Source: Sphaerisporangium aureirubrum
GTDB lineage: Bacteria; Actinomycetota; Actinomycetes; Streptosporangiales; Streptosporangiaceae
NCBI RefSeq assembly: GCF_042658925.1
Contig: NZ_JBHSRF010000010.1
Location: forward strand, 117,060-181,059
Direction: 5' to 3'
Length of the DNA stretch: 64,000 nt
The notes under the pieces were generated by a model. It saw only the letters and a program-made list of their open reading frames with translations. It searched no databases and was not told where the DNA came from. Positions 1 through 9,100 of the stretch are shown piece after piece. Positions within the stretch are counted from its first letter, which is position 1; every line of letters begins with the position of its first letter. The position numbers were made by a program, and so were the translations under genes.

Positions 1-299
1 CCGCACCCCCCAAGAGCCGGCCCGCACCACGACTCCCCGATCAGCCCCGCGATCTCCTCGGCCAGCGTCGGCCGCGCCGCCCCCGGCACCGGCACCCACG
101 CCGCGGGCAGGCACCGCTCCCTCCCCGGCAGCCCCACCCCGTCGTACCGCAGCCCGAGCAGCTGCCACCGCCGCAGGTGAACGACCTGATGCGCGGGCGC
201 GCGCAGCAACTGAAGGCTCCGCACGGCCTCCCCCAGCGGTGAGATCGTGAACCGGATCCTGGTCACCGCCGACGTGTTGAGACGAACCTCGATCGGCAC
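1..299 (-). CDS. ArsR-type winged-helix regulator, N-terminal part (runs off window)
   Basis: Only the first ~99 codons are present; the rest lies beyond the left edge. Translation from GTG at 299 begins VPIEVRLNTSAVTRIRF and continues with a segment rich in Leu and Arg (SPLGEAVRSLQLLRAP). That is the usual opening of actinobacterial ArsR-family regulators with a DUF5937-type N-terminal region, whose winged helix sits at the C terminus (family knowledge; that domain is not visible here). An in-frame ATG at 347 would add 16 residues of low-complexity character, so the GTG is preferred. Codon use is G/C-ended like the neighbours. The function and regulated genes cannot be inferred. Confidence 0.55.
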   Translation of the reverse strand, partial: MPIEVRLNTSAVTRIRFTISPLGEAVRSLQLLRAPAHQVVHLRRWQLLGLRYDGVGLPGRERCLPAAWVPVPGAARPTLAEEIAGLIGESWCGPALGGC

Positions 300-412
300 A
301 GCCCGTATTCGCGAGCCGCCCCCGTTCGGCTTGCACGTACATCCCATACTTCCGAAACACGAGAAATGCCCGGCCCCTGGTGCGAGCCGGGCATCGGGAT
401 CAACTCTCCGGA

Positions 413-853
413 TCAGGTGATGGTGATCGAGGCGACCGGGTCGTCCTCCACCGGATCCGACCGTCCCGGCACGTCGTACGTGGCGAACAACACGTACTCA
501 CCAGGCGGGAAGTTGGCGAAGAACCGCTGCTGGTTGACCACGCAGTTCCCCCGCGCCGGCCCCACCAGATCCCTGTCGTTGATCAGCCCCTCCGTGTCGA
601 ACGACATCCCCGACCCCGGCAGGATCCCGTTCCCGCCGAACTCCACCGCCGCCCCGCTGGGGATCGAGACGTGCGGCACCCCGAACTCCCGTCTCCCCTC
701 GTACCCCGAGAAGTAGACGCGCCCCTGATAGATCATGTACGCGTGCCCCTCCGTCCGGCACGGCGGATCCGCGTGCGCCGGCGTAGAGACGACCCCGACC
801 ACCCCGAACACGGTCACGACCGCGACCACGACCCGAACCAACGTCCCACGCAT
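413..853 (-). CDS. Small secreted protein of unknown function
   Basis: 146 residues. ATG at 853 gives a textbook Sec signal peptide: MRGTLVR, then a Val/Ala/Gly-rich hydrophobic stretch, then a cleavage region ending STPAHADPP. The mature part of about 115 residues has two Cys (near the mature N terminus and in RGNCVVNQQ), so one disulfide is possible. It is Gly- and aromatic-rich and ends with a beta-like DPVASITIT tail. No catalytic motif or family is recognised. A longer in-frame start at 946 would place the signal peptide internally and is rejected. The gene is divergent from the AraC regulator at 985 and shares a 131-bp intergenic region with it, so it may be one of its targets (inference). 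Confidence 0.6.
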   Translation of the reverse strand: MRGTLVRVVVAVVTVFGVVGVVSTPAHADPPCRTEGHAYMIYQGRVYFSGYEGRREFGVPHVSIPSGAAVEFGGNGILPGSGMSFDTEGLINDRDLVGPARGNCVVNQQRFFANFPPGEYVLFATYDVPGRSDPVEDDPVASITIT

Positions 854-984
854 GAATGACCTCCACTGCCGTCGAAGAGCGGGAACACGAGCACCCTCGC
901 CCCACCCCGCCCCCCCGGCAATCAATTCGCCACCACTCGAATCCACCCACCACCGGGCCGCCGGGGCGGGAGGAGAATGCAGGA

Positions 985-1806
985 GTGGCAGGGGACTGGG
1001 CGCGGTACTGGCGGGCCGGGGATCGGCCGGTCGAAGCCATGCACGCGCACTTCGAACGGCACGTCTACCACCGGCACAGCCACGAGACGTACTCGTTCGG
1101 CTTCACCGAGCAAGGCGTCCAGACCTTCACCTGCCGGGGAGCCAGACACCGCAGCGCGGCCGGAATGGTCATGGTCTTCAATCCCGACGATCCCCACGAC
1201 GGCCACGCGGCGGACGAGATCGGCTTCACCTACCGGATGGTGCACGTCGGCCCCGACCTGGTGGCCGACGTCCTGGGCGAAGCCGCCGACGGCGCGAGAC
1301 GTGCGGCTCTGCCACTGTTCACCGAGCCGGTGGTGCGTGACATCGGTTTAGCCCGGGACCTGCGCCGGCTGCACGAGGCTCTGGTGGGAGGCGCCACGAC
1401 ACTGCGGCGCGACGAGCTCCTCGACGAGGTCGTCGCGGCGGTGGCGCGATCGGGTGCCGGCGCACGCGTGACCGCGAGGGCGCCGGAGACGGCCCCGGCC
1501 CGGCTCGTCCGGGAGGCCCTGCACTACAGCGACGATCTCGGGATCTCAGCCGCCGAGCTGGCCGCGGTCGCCGGCCGAAGCCGTTTCGCCGTCTACCGCT
1601 CGTTCCAGGCCGCCTACGGAATGGCCCCCAGCGACTACCAACGCCAGCTCCGCCTGCGCACGGCCCGCCGCCTCCTCGACGAAGGCCACCCCCTGGCCGA
1701 GATCGCCGCCATGACCGGCTTCACCGACCAAAGCCACCTGACCCGCTGGTTCACCCGCTACTTCGGAATCACCCCAGGCGCCTACCGCCGAGCCATCACC
1801 CCCTGA
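985..1806 (+). CDS. AraC-family transcriptional regulator
   Basis: 273 residues from GTG 985, chosen because AGGAG at 971-975 lies 9 nt upstream; the longer frame from 856 starts with a Pro/His-rich unlikely leader. The N-terminal half is a cupin-type sensor (HFERHVYHRHSHETYSFGF, then a GxxxMVMVFNPDDPHDG turn) typical of AraC_binding. The C-terminal ~100 residues carry two helix-turn-helix motifs: ISAAELAAVAGRSRFAVYRS and LAEIAAMTGFTDQSHLTRWF, followed by the FGITPGAYRR signature of the family. It is followed 52 bp later by a DUF2000 gene. AraC plus DUF2000 is a recurrent actinobacterial pair, so it probably regulates that gene, itself, and perhaps the divergent secreted protein. The ligand is unknown. 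Confidence 0.9.
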   Translation: MAGDWARYWRAGDRPVEAMHAHFERHVYHRHSHETYSFGFTEQGVQTFTCRGARHRSAAGMVMVFNPDDPHDGHAADEIGFTYRMVHVGPDLVADVLGEAADGARRAALPLFTEPVVRDIGLARDLRRLHEALVGGATTLRRDELLDEVVAAVARSGAGARVTARAPETAPARLVREALHYSDDLGISAAELAAVAGRSRFAVYRSFQAAYGMAPSDYQRQLRLRTARRLLDEGHPLAEIAAMTGFTDQSHLTRWFTRYFGITPGAYRRAITP

Positions 1807-1858
1807 CCCCGCACCGCCGTACAAGACACCCGACCTCCCCCTCCGCCAATCTCCCCCC

Positions 1859-2269
1859 ATGCGCTTCGACACCAAGATCGCCATAATCGTCCGAGAAGAC
1901 CTCGCCACCTGGCAGAAACTCAACGTCACCGCGTTCCTGTCGAGCGCCATAGCCGCCGGCATAGACGAAATAATCGGCGAACCCTACGCCGACGCCTCCG
2001 GCAACACCTACTTGCCGATGATCCGCCAGCCCATCCTCATCTACGCCGCCGACCCCCCTGCCCTGACCCGCATCCACGAACGCGCCCTGACGAGAGCCTT
2101 CCCCACCGCCGTCTACATAGAAGAGATGTTCAAAACCGGCAACGACCAAGACAACCGCGCCGCCGTCCAAGCCGTTACCGCAACCGACCTCCCCCTGGTA
2201 GGCCTGGCCATCTACGGCCCCCGCAACCCCATCGACAAAACCCTCAAAGGCCTCACCCTGCACCCCTGA
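1859..2269 (+). CDS. DUF2000 family protein
   Basis: 136 residues, starting MRFDTKIAIIVREDLATWQK, which is the conserved opening of DUF2000 (PF09391) proteins. Also typical are the central IIGEPYADASGNTYLPMIRQ segment and the C-terminal VGLAIYGPRNPIDKTLKGL. Length matches the family. The function is unknown; a role as a small ligand-binding or peptidyl-tRNA-hydrolase-like fold protein is only structural speculation in the family. It probably forms an operon with the AraC regulator. Oddity: codon use is almost purely C-ended with ATA and CTA codons (for example GCC ATA GCC), less G-ended than the neighbours. A similar bias is seen at the 3' ends of the genes at 4295 and 60646. Confidence 0.85.
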   Translation: MRFDTKIAIIVREDLATWQKLNVTAFLSSAIAAGIDEIIGEPYADASGNTYLPMIRQPILIYAADPPALTRIHERALTRAFPTAVYIEEMFKTGNDQDNRAAVQAVTATDLPLVGLAIYGPRNPIDKTLKGLTLHP

Positions 2270-2418
2270 TCCCTCATCGTTGAGCCCGCCGCGGCCACAC
2301 CCGTAGCCTCGGTCGGCCGGCAACCCCGCTATCTTCACATTTCGGCCATCGAAGAGTACGTTCACCTCAGAATCAGTTGCACATCACGTCTATGTCAATG
2401 ATTTCCAAGGTGGTGGCC

Positions 2419-3774
2419 ATGGTTGACCGCAGGCGGCTCGGGGCGTTGCTGGAGCGGGAGCGGGAGGCGTTCCGGGAGCGGAATCCTCGGTCGGCGGCGG
2501 CGTATGAGCGGGCGCGGGGGCACCTGTTCGGGGGTGTGCCGATGACGTGGATGAACAAGACCGCGGCCGGGTTCCCGCTCTATCTGGCGGGGGCGCGGGG
2601 GGCGCGGGTGACCGACCTGGACGGACATGAGTACGTGGACCTGTGCCTGGGGGACACCGGGGCTATGGCGGGGCACTCGGCCAAGGCCACGGTGGACGCG
2701 GTGGCCGAGCAGTTCGGGGTGGTGGGCGGGGCGACGGTGATGATGCCCACCGAGGACGCCGCCTGGGTGGGGGCGGAGCTGGGGCGGCGGTTCGGGGTGC
2801 CGTACTGGAGCTTCTCGCTGACGGCCACGGACGCCAACCGGTGGGCGATACGCCTGGCCAGGGCGGTCACCGGGCGGCCGAAGATCCTGGTCGACAGTTA
2901 CTGCTACCACGGCAGCGTGGACGAGGTCCTGCTGGTGGTCGGCCCGGACGGCGAGCAGGTGTCCCGCGAGGGCAACGTGGGTGCCCCGGTGGACCCGACG
3001 GCGACCTCCAGGGTCGTCGAGTTCAACGACCTGGCGGCGCTGGAGCGCGAGCTCGCGTACGGCGACACGGCGGCCGTCCTCATGGAGCCGGCGCTCACCA
3101 ACATCGGCATCGTCCTGCCCGAACCCGGCTACCTGGACGGCGTGCGCGAGCTGACCCGCCGCCACGGCACCCTGCTGATCATCGACGAGACGCACACGTT
3201 CTCCGCGGGCCCGGGTGGCTGCACGGCGGCCTGGAACCTCACCCCCGACATCGTGACCATCGGCAAGGCCATCGGCGGCGGCATCCCGAGCGGCGGCTAC
3301 GGCCTGTCCGCCGAAGTGGCGGCCCGCCTGGAAAGCATGAGCGGCCTCGACCTGATCGACATGGGCGGCGTCGGCGGCACCCTCGCCGGCAACGCCCTCT
3401 CGGTGGCCGCCATGCGGGCCACGCTGGAGCACGTCCTCACCCCCGCCGCCTTCGACCGCATGATCGCCCTCGCCACCCGTTTCACCGGCGGAGTACAGCG
3501 GGTCATCGACGAGCACGCACTCCCCTGGTCGGTCACCCAGCTCGGCGCCCGAGCCGAGTACCGCTTCACCAGCCCCGCCCCCCGGAACGGCGGCGAGTCC
3601 AACGCCGCCGCCGACCCCCACCTGGACGACTACCTGCACGTCTACCTCGCCAACCGGGGCGTACTGCTCACGCCGTTCCACAACATGGCCCTGATGTGCC
3701 CCGACACCACCGAGGCCGACGTCGACCGCCACCAGGAAGTCTTCGCCGCCGCCGTAGCGGAACTCGTCGCGTGA
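2419..3774 (+). CDS. Class III PLP aminotransferase (glutamate-1-semialdehyde aminomutase-like)
   Basis: 451 residues from ATG 2419, preceded by AAGG at 2407; in-frame ATGs at 2377-2398 would extend it. The fold-type I class III layout is visible: GARVTDLDGHEYVDLCLGD near the N terminus, LLIIDETHTFSAGPGG (the Asp that contacts the PLP pyridine nitrogen) and VTIGKAIGGGIPSGGYG (Lys Schiff base). The closest general class is GSA-aminomutase-like transaminases, but it lies far from any haem genes. A catabolic amine or amino-acid transaminase is therefore likelier (inference). Its stop overlaps the start of the Lrp/AsnC gene by 4 nt, so the two are translationally coupled. The substrate is unknown. 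Confidence 0.85.
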   Translation: MVDRRRLGALLEREREAFRERNPRSAAAYERARGHLFGGVPMTWMNKTAAGFPLYLAGARGARVTDLDGHEYVDLCLGDTGAMAGHSAKATVDAVAEQFGVVGGATVMMPTEDAAWVGAELGRRFGVPYWSFSLTATDANRWAIRLARAVTGRPKILVDSYCYHGSVDEVLLVVGPDGEQVSREGNVGAPVDPTATSRVVEFNDLAALERELAYGDTAAVLMEPALTNIGIVLPEPGYLDGVRELTRRHGTLLIIDETHTFSAGPGGCTAAWNLTPDIVTIGKAIGGGIPSGGYGLSAEVAARLESMSGLDLIDMGGVGGTLAGNALSVAAMRATLEHVLTPAAFDRMIALATRFTGGVQRVIDEHALPWSVTQLGARAEYRFTSPAPRNGGESNAAADPHLDDYLHVYLANRGVLLTPFHNMALMCPDTTEADVDRHQEVFAAAVAELVA

Positions 3775-4217
3775 CCCTCGACGACGTCGACCACATCCTG
3801 CTGCGCGAGCTGCAACGCGACGGCCGCGCGTCCTACACCGCCTTGTCGGAGGCGTCCGGCCTGTCCGCCCCCGCCGTCCGCCAGCGCGTCCAGCGTCTAC
3901 GCGACGAGGGCGTCGTCCAGATCGTCGGCGTCACCGACCCGATGGCCCTCGGCCTCCCGGTCATGGCCCTGATCGGCGTCCGCGTCGACACCGACGTCCA
4001 CGCCGTGGCCGACCGCATCAGCGAACTGTCCGGCGTCATCTACGTCGTCCTCACCGCAGGCTCCTTCGACCTGTTCGCCGAGGTGGTCTGCAAAGAACCC
4101 GCCGAGCTGCTGGCCGTCCTCAACGACCACATCAAACGCGTCCCCGGCGTAACCCGCGCCGAGGCCTTCACCTACTTCGGCATCCACACCCACCGCTTCG
4201 CCTGGCCCTCCGCCTGA
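3771..4217 (+). CDS. Lrp/AsnC-family transcriptional regulator
   Basis: 148 residues, GTG start overlapping the upstream stop (GTGA). The N-terminal helix-turn-helix reads VDHILLRELQRDGRASYTAL and SGLSAPAVRQRVQRLRDEGV. The C-terminal RAM (ligand-binding alpha/beta sandwich) reads VMALIGVRVDTDVHAVADRI and SGVIYVVLTAGSFDLFAEVV. Length is standard. It sits between two PLP enzymes, class III upstream and class V downstream, in the same direction. By the usual logic of this family it senses an amino acid or related metabolite and controls the local operon. The short region 4218-4294 before the next gene could hold its operator, but no clean palindrome was found. Confidence 0.9.
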   Translation: MTLDDVDHILLRELQRDGRASYTALSEASGLSAPAVRQRVQRLRDEGVVQIVGVTDPMALGLPVMALIGVRVDTDVHAVADRISELSGVIYVVLTAGSFDLFAEVVCKEPAELLAVLNDHIKRVPGVTRAEAFTYFGIHTHRFAWPSA

Positions 4218-4294
4218 GGACATACCGGGTCGGCCGGTTGGGCATATCGTCGTGGCGGCGGATGAAGATATGTAGGCATTCGGGAGGGTTCGCG

Positions 4295-5494
4295 ATGTAT
4301 GACGTGGCAGCGGTAAGGAAACGGTTTCCCGCACTGAACGAAGGAGCGGCGCACTTCGACGGCCCCGGAGGCACGCAGGTGCCCGACACCGTCGCCGACG
4401 CGGTCGCGGAAACGCTCCGCTCGGCCGTCGCCAACCGGGGCTCGCGCACCGCCGCCGAACGCCGCGCCGACGACATCGTCCTACAGGCGCGCCACGCGAT
4501 GGCCGACCTGCTCGGAGCCGTACCGTCAGGCATCGTTTTCGGCCGCAGCATGACCCAGCTCACCTACGACCTGGCCCGCACCCTGGCCAAGCAGTGGGGC
4601 CCCGGCGACGAGGTCATCGTCACCCGCCTGGACCACGACGCGAACATCCGCCCCTGGGTCCACGCCGCCGAGTCACGCGGCGCCACCATCCGCTGGGCCC
4701 CCTTCGACCGCGACACCGGGGAACTCCCCATCGAGGCGATCACCGCCCTGCTCAGCGAGCACACCCGCCTGGTCGCCGTCCCCGCCGCCTCGAACCTGCT
4801 GGGCACCCGCCCGGACGTCCCCACGATCGCCACCCACGTCCACGCCGCCGGCGCCCTGCTCTACGTGGACGGCGTCCACCTGACCCCTCACGCCCCCGTA
4901 GACATCACCACTCTGTCCGCCGACTTCTACGCCTGCTCCCCCTACAAGTTCCTCGGCCCCCACCTAGGCGTCCTCGCCGCCTCCCCCGCTCTCCTGGAAA
5001 CCATCCACCCCGACAAACTCCTCCCCGCCACCGACGCCGTCCCCGAACGCTTCGAACACGGCACCCTCCCCTACGAACTACTCGCCGGAACTACCGCCGC
5101 CGTCGAATTCCTGGCGAAACTCGTCCCCGGCGACGGCCCCCGCCGCGACCGCCTGACACGCTCGATGACCGAACTGGAGCACCACGAGCAGTCCATGCTC
5201 GACCGCCTGGAACTCGGCCTGTCCAATATCCCCGCCGTACACCCCCACGGCTCCCCAACCCGCAAACGCACCCCCACCACCCTGTTCTCCATCGACGACA
5301 TCCCCCCCACCAAGGCCCACGAGTTCCTAGCCACCCGCGCCGTCAACGCCCCCGCCGGCCACTTCTACGCCCTCGAATGCAGCCGCTGGCTAGGCCTCGG
5401 CGACACCGGCGCCATCCGCGCCGGCATAGCCCCCTACACTGACGAATCCGACGTCGACCGCCTACTGAAAGCCATCACGGAACTGGCCACCTGA
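4295..5494 (+). CDS. Cysteine desulfurase-like class V PLP enzyme
   Basis: 399 residues; ATG 4295 follows a GGGAGGG Shine-Dalgarno at 4282-4288. Starts MYDVAAVRKRFPALNEG with the HFDGPGGTQVPD motif typical of the cysteine desulfurase-like subfamily (TIGR01976). Further motifs are the LDHDANIRPW segment, LLYVDGVHLTPHAPVD (PLP Asp) and ACSPYKFLGPHLG (Schiff-base Lys). Members of this subfamily are often not true sulfur donors for Fe-S assembly, and no suf/isc genes are nearby. It may act on another amino-acid-like substrate together with the class III transaminase (inference). The last third shows a shift to C- and A-ended codons. The 200 bp to the next gene show no recognisable element. Confidence 0.85.
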   Translation: MYDVAAVRKRFPALNEGAAHFDGPGGTQVPDTVADAVAETLRSAVANRGSRTAAERRADDIVLQARHAMADLLGAVPSGIVFGRSMTQLTYDLARTLAKQWGPGDEVIVTRLDHDANIRPWVHAAESRGATIRWAPFDRDTGELPIEAITALLSEHTRLVAVPAASNLLGTRPDVPTIATHVHAAGALLYVDGVHLTPHAPVDITTLSADFYACSPYKFLGPHLGVLAASPALLETIHPDKLLPATDAVPERFEHGTLPYELLAGTTAAVEFLAKLVPGDGPRRDRLTRSMTELEHHEQSMLDRLELGLSNIPAVHPHGSPTRKRTPTTLFSIDDIPPTKAHEFLATRAVNAPAGHFYALECSRWLGLGDTGAIRAGIAPYTDESDVDRLLKAITELAT

Positions 5495-5695
5495 GCCACG
5501 CGACGACCACCAGATCGATTGGAAGATTTGACGGCCACGGCTCATCCGCAGTAAAAGTGCACAACGGCCAGGTCGTCCACGGGAGCAACCATTTAATTTT
5601 GCCACTCTTCCGATCGCCCCATAATCGTCCGTGGTGAATCCCTAAACCCACACCCGGCAACTGCGCCGACAAGCCGGGTCCAGCTCGACCAGCCA

Positions 5696-6190
5696 TCAGA
5701 GATCAGATCTGTGCCGAGATTTTTGGACGGCCATGTTCCTGATCCGCTTGGTCCGGCCATTTTCGGCAAGAACATTCAGAACAGTCTCGTCCGAGGCGTA
5801 TTTCACAGCGCCAAACTGAAGCCAGTTCGACCAGTTCGCGACTTCCCTGGCGATACGCTCGGCGCTGTAATTTCCGCTACGGAGTTCGTCCAGCTTGGCG
5901 AGTTCCCTCATGCGTGTCCGCGCAAATTCCATGTGTTCTCTCGGCAGCAAGTCCACCCATCGACCCCGCTGATCGGATTCGATCCGCTCTATCATCATCA
6001 CAACAGCCGCTGATTGGACCGCCGGGTCGCGTTCCAAGGCAAGGCAATCGAATAGGCTGGGGACAGCCGCCGGAGTATCCATAGCCAGCTTGTACAATCG
6101 CCAGCGTTCATGCTCATCGTTGAGATCTCCCACCTGCGAGCCTACCTGCTCGGCCAGGTCTCGCAGGTGTGCACGGGTCGATGGGGCCAT
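5696..6190 (-). CDS. Putative immunity protein for the RHS toxin
   Basis: 164 residues, no signal peptide or membrane segment, so cytosolic. ATG at 6190 lies one base after the RHS stop codon (TGA-T-ATG), the tight coupling expected of a toxin/immunity pair. Mostly helical: an N-terminal acidic region (HLRDLAEQVGSQVGDLNDEH), a HEAT-like stretch (PSLFDCLALERDPAVQSAA, VVMMIERIE), then a basic C terminus (NGRTKRIRNMAVQKSRH). No family is recognised with confidence. The region has visibly lower GC and more A/T-ended codons than the chromosome around it, as expected for exchangeable immunity cassettes. The immunity role rests on position alone; a longer GTG start at 6202 would overlap the toxin gene. 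Confidence 0.6.
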   Translation of the reverse strand: MAPSTRAHLRDLAEQVGSQVGDLNDEHERWRLYKLAMDTPAAVPSLFDCLALERDPAVQSAAVVMMIERIESDQRGRWVDLLPREHMEFARTRMRELAKLDELRSGNYSAERIAREVANWSNWLQFGAVKYASDETVLNVLAENGRTKRIRNMAVQKSRHRSDL

Positions 6191-6191
6191 A

Positions 6192-9100
6192 TCAGCACCC
6201 ACGGTATCGACGCATACTGTTCCTGACGCTATTGCGGATGGTCCTGATATTGTCCTCAACCACTTCCTGTTGCAATTTCGTCAACTCCCCGTCTCCCTCT
6301 AGCGGCTTTCCGTTTTGGCCGATTCTTATCTCCGGCCCGCCACCTCGCACGTGAGCATGAGGAGGCGGATGATCATTCGAGTGGATGATGATGCGGACAC
6401 CTCGATCTCTGACTATTTCACCTACACCGTCATCGGGACCATTATGCACCAGAACACCGGCTGCCCCTGAATCGACATAGTAGGTGTGCATACCCGCGAC
6501 GATTAGATTGTTAACGCGCTGATCAGCAGTCCACTTCCGGACGCCGGTGATCTGAACGTAGGCACCGGTACTAGTCTGCAGGAGCATGCCAGGACCCACT
6601 TGAGCAGCCGGGAACCACGCACGTTGTCTAGGCAGCCAGAACAGGTGACTATCAGTGGTGACCACCATCCCGGTGGAGCCGGTCTTGGCCCCCACGGGTC
6701 GCGTAGTTATTTCCACCAGGCTCTTGTCACCGTCACCTACGATCAAACCCAAGACCATTCGAGGAGCTGTCTTCCCGGTGGAGGGATCCGTGGCCAAGAC
6801 CAGGTCGCCTACTTGAACTTCTTCGATTGGCTTGTGGGTGCCGTCGGCCATCACAACCGAGGTGCTGGGCACGAAGCTGTTACAAGGTCTCTGGTTCGGG
6901 GAACGGCGTGGCGGCACGGGGACGCGAGGAGACCGGGGCGCTCTGAGAGAGGGGGCTCCACCGAACTCCGCGCCGGCCAACAGGCCTGCCCCGTTCCAGA
7001 ACCTTCGCCAGTCGGAACCATTGGGATCGCAACCATAGGCCAGGCAGTTGTACCACTCGGGCATATCCGGGTTGATAGTAGGCGGAGTGTTGATACCTGG
7101 GATCTTGATGATCGGTTCAGGCAGTCTGTCGATCAGATCTTCGTCGGGCTCACCTTGGGGCGACGGCGACTGAGGCGGATCTTCACACCCGACACAGTGG
7201 ATCAGATCGGGTCTCTCGGGCGGGCACTCCGGGTCCGGTGAGTTGAAAGTGCAGTCCAGGGCTTCGGGTTCACCGGCATTAGGTTCGGTCGAGCACTTCT
7301 TGAAGTTCTTGCACGTGGGGCGGGACGAGAGCGGGGGGTCGCAGAAGCCCTTTTGGGGGCCCTTCTTACAGTCGAGCTTTTGCTTGGGGGGCGGGTTGCC
7401 GTTGTTTCCCCCTCCGCCACCGTTATTGCCGCCACCGCCGTTATTGTTTTTGTATCCCCACTTGTGCTCCATCGGTGACTCGTCGTTGTTGTTCCGGGGA
7501 GGGGGAGGCTTCGTCGGCAGAGGCGTGCACGGATAGTCGGCCGCACGACCCACGGCGGACCCGTCCCAATAATCGTCATAGCAGCCGTACGGCACTCCGT
7601 CCTTGTCTCGCGGGCCCCAGGGGTCGTCTCTGTCTGGATATGCATTGGGATCATCCTTGGCGGGGATGGTCATGTGGCCGCTTGGGTCTGTGCCGGTCAG
7701 AGGGGAGGCGTCCGCGTAGGTGTAGCGGTTGGAACGGATCGAGGGGATCGGGGAGAGGGTCTGGGTGTCCTGGGAGGCGAAGGTGCCGGTGCGGGGCCGG
7801 TACCAGCGGGCGTGCATGTTCACCTTGCCGGTGGTGGGGTCGGTGAATTCGCCTTGGTAGCCGAGAGAGGGGGAGATGCCGGTTTGAGCCGTCTTCTCGC
7901 CGAAGGGGTCGTAAGCGGTTGAGGCCGACAGTGCGGTCGCGGTGGGGGTGAAGGTGCCTACCACGTCGTCGTGGAGGTCGGTGAGGGCTAACTTGGGACC
8001 GGTGCCGTCGGAGATGGCGATGGGTTCGCCGGTCAGGCCTCGGGTGTATCTGGACTGGATCGTGCCGCCGGCGTCGGTCATGGCTACCATGTCGTTGGCC
8101 AGGTCGGCGTATAGGTAGCGGCTGGTGGTGCCGCTTTCCGTGCGGGAGGAGACGCGGTCCAGGGCATCGTAGGTGTAGGAGGATTCGCCGTCGCTGAGCA
8201 TTCGGTCGAAGGCGTCGAACTTCAGGAGCTTGGTGGTGCCGGCCTTGGTTTCCGTGGCTGTGGTGCCTCGAGGGGTGTACGTGTAGGTGGTGCCGTCGCC
8301 GGAGGTCAAGCGGTTGCGAGCGTCGTAGGTGAAGGTCTTGGAGCCGGCGGTCAGGCGGTTGCCGGAGTCGTCCCAGGTGTAGGCCGTAGTAGAGCCGCCG
8401 GGGGCGGTCCAGGAGGTCAGGCGGTTGCTGCGGTCGTAGGCGTAGGTGTTGGCGCCTGCGCCGGCGGTGCCGGCTGTGGTCTTGGTGGTGAGATTGTCGT
8501 TGAGGTCGTAGGCGTAGGTGATGGAGGCGATGGCGGCGCCGGCGGACGTTTTCAGGGTGTCGCCGGTCAGCCGGTCCATGGTGTCGTAGGCGTAGGTGCG
8601 TTTGGGGCGGGTGCTGCCGTAGTCGAGACTGGTGAGGCGGTCGGCGTTGTCGTAGCCGTAGGTGTGGGTGGTGGCCGTCAAGGGGTCGGCCAGGGTTTGC
8701 AGGCGGTCGGCGTTGTCGTAGGTGAAGGTGGTGGTGCCTGCGGCGTCGGTGCGCTGGGCCAGGCGGTCGTTGGCGTCGTAGGTGAAGGACGACAGGTCGC
8801 CGGGAGTGCCGGTCTTGGCGGTCTTCAGCAGGAGGCCGCGGTCGTTGAAGGTGAGGGCCAGGTCGCCCGCGGTGGTGCGGCGGCCGGCCAGGTCGTAGGC
8901 GAAGGCGTTGGTCTGCGTGGGCTCTTCGGCTCCGGTGCCCGCTTCGGTCACCAGGCGGTCGAGGTTGTCGTAGGTGTTGGTGATCTGGACGCCGCCGGGC
9001 TGGAGGACCTTCACCTGGTTGCCGGAGGCGTCGTACGCGAAGGTCCAGGTGCGGTCGGCGAAGGTGGGGTGCGCGGCGGTGGAGGGTTCGACGCGGGACT

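Noticed and set aside
4295..5494. SufS for Fe-S cluster assembly
   Set aside because: Belongs to the cysteine desulfurase-like subgroup and has no suf genes around it; a housekeeping SufS role is not supported.
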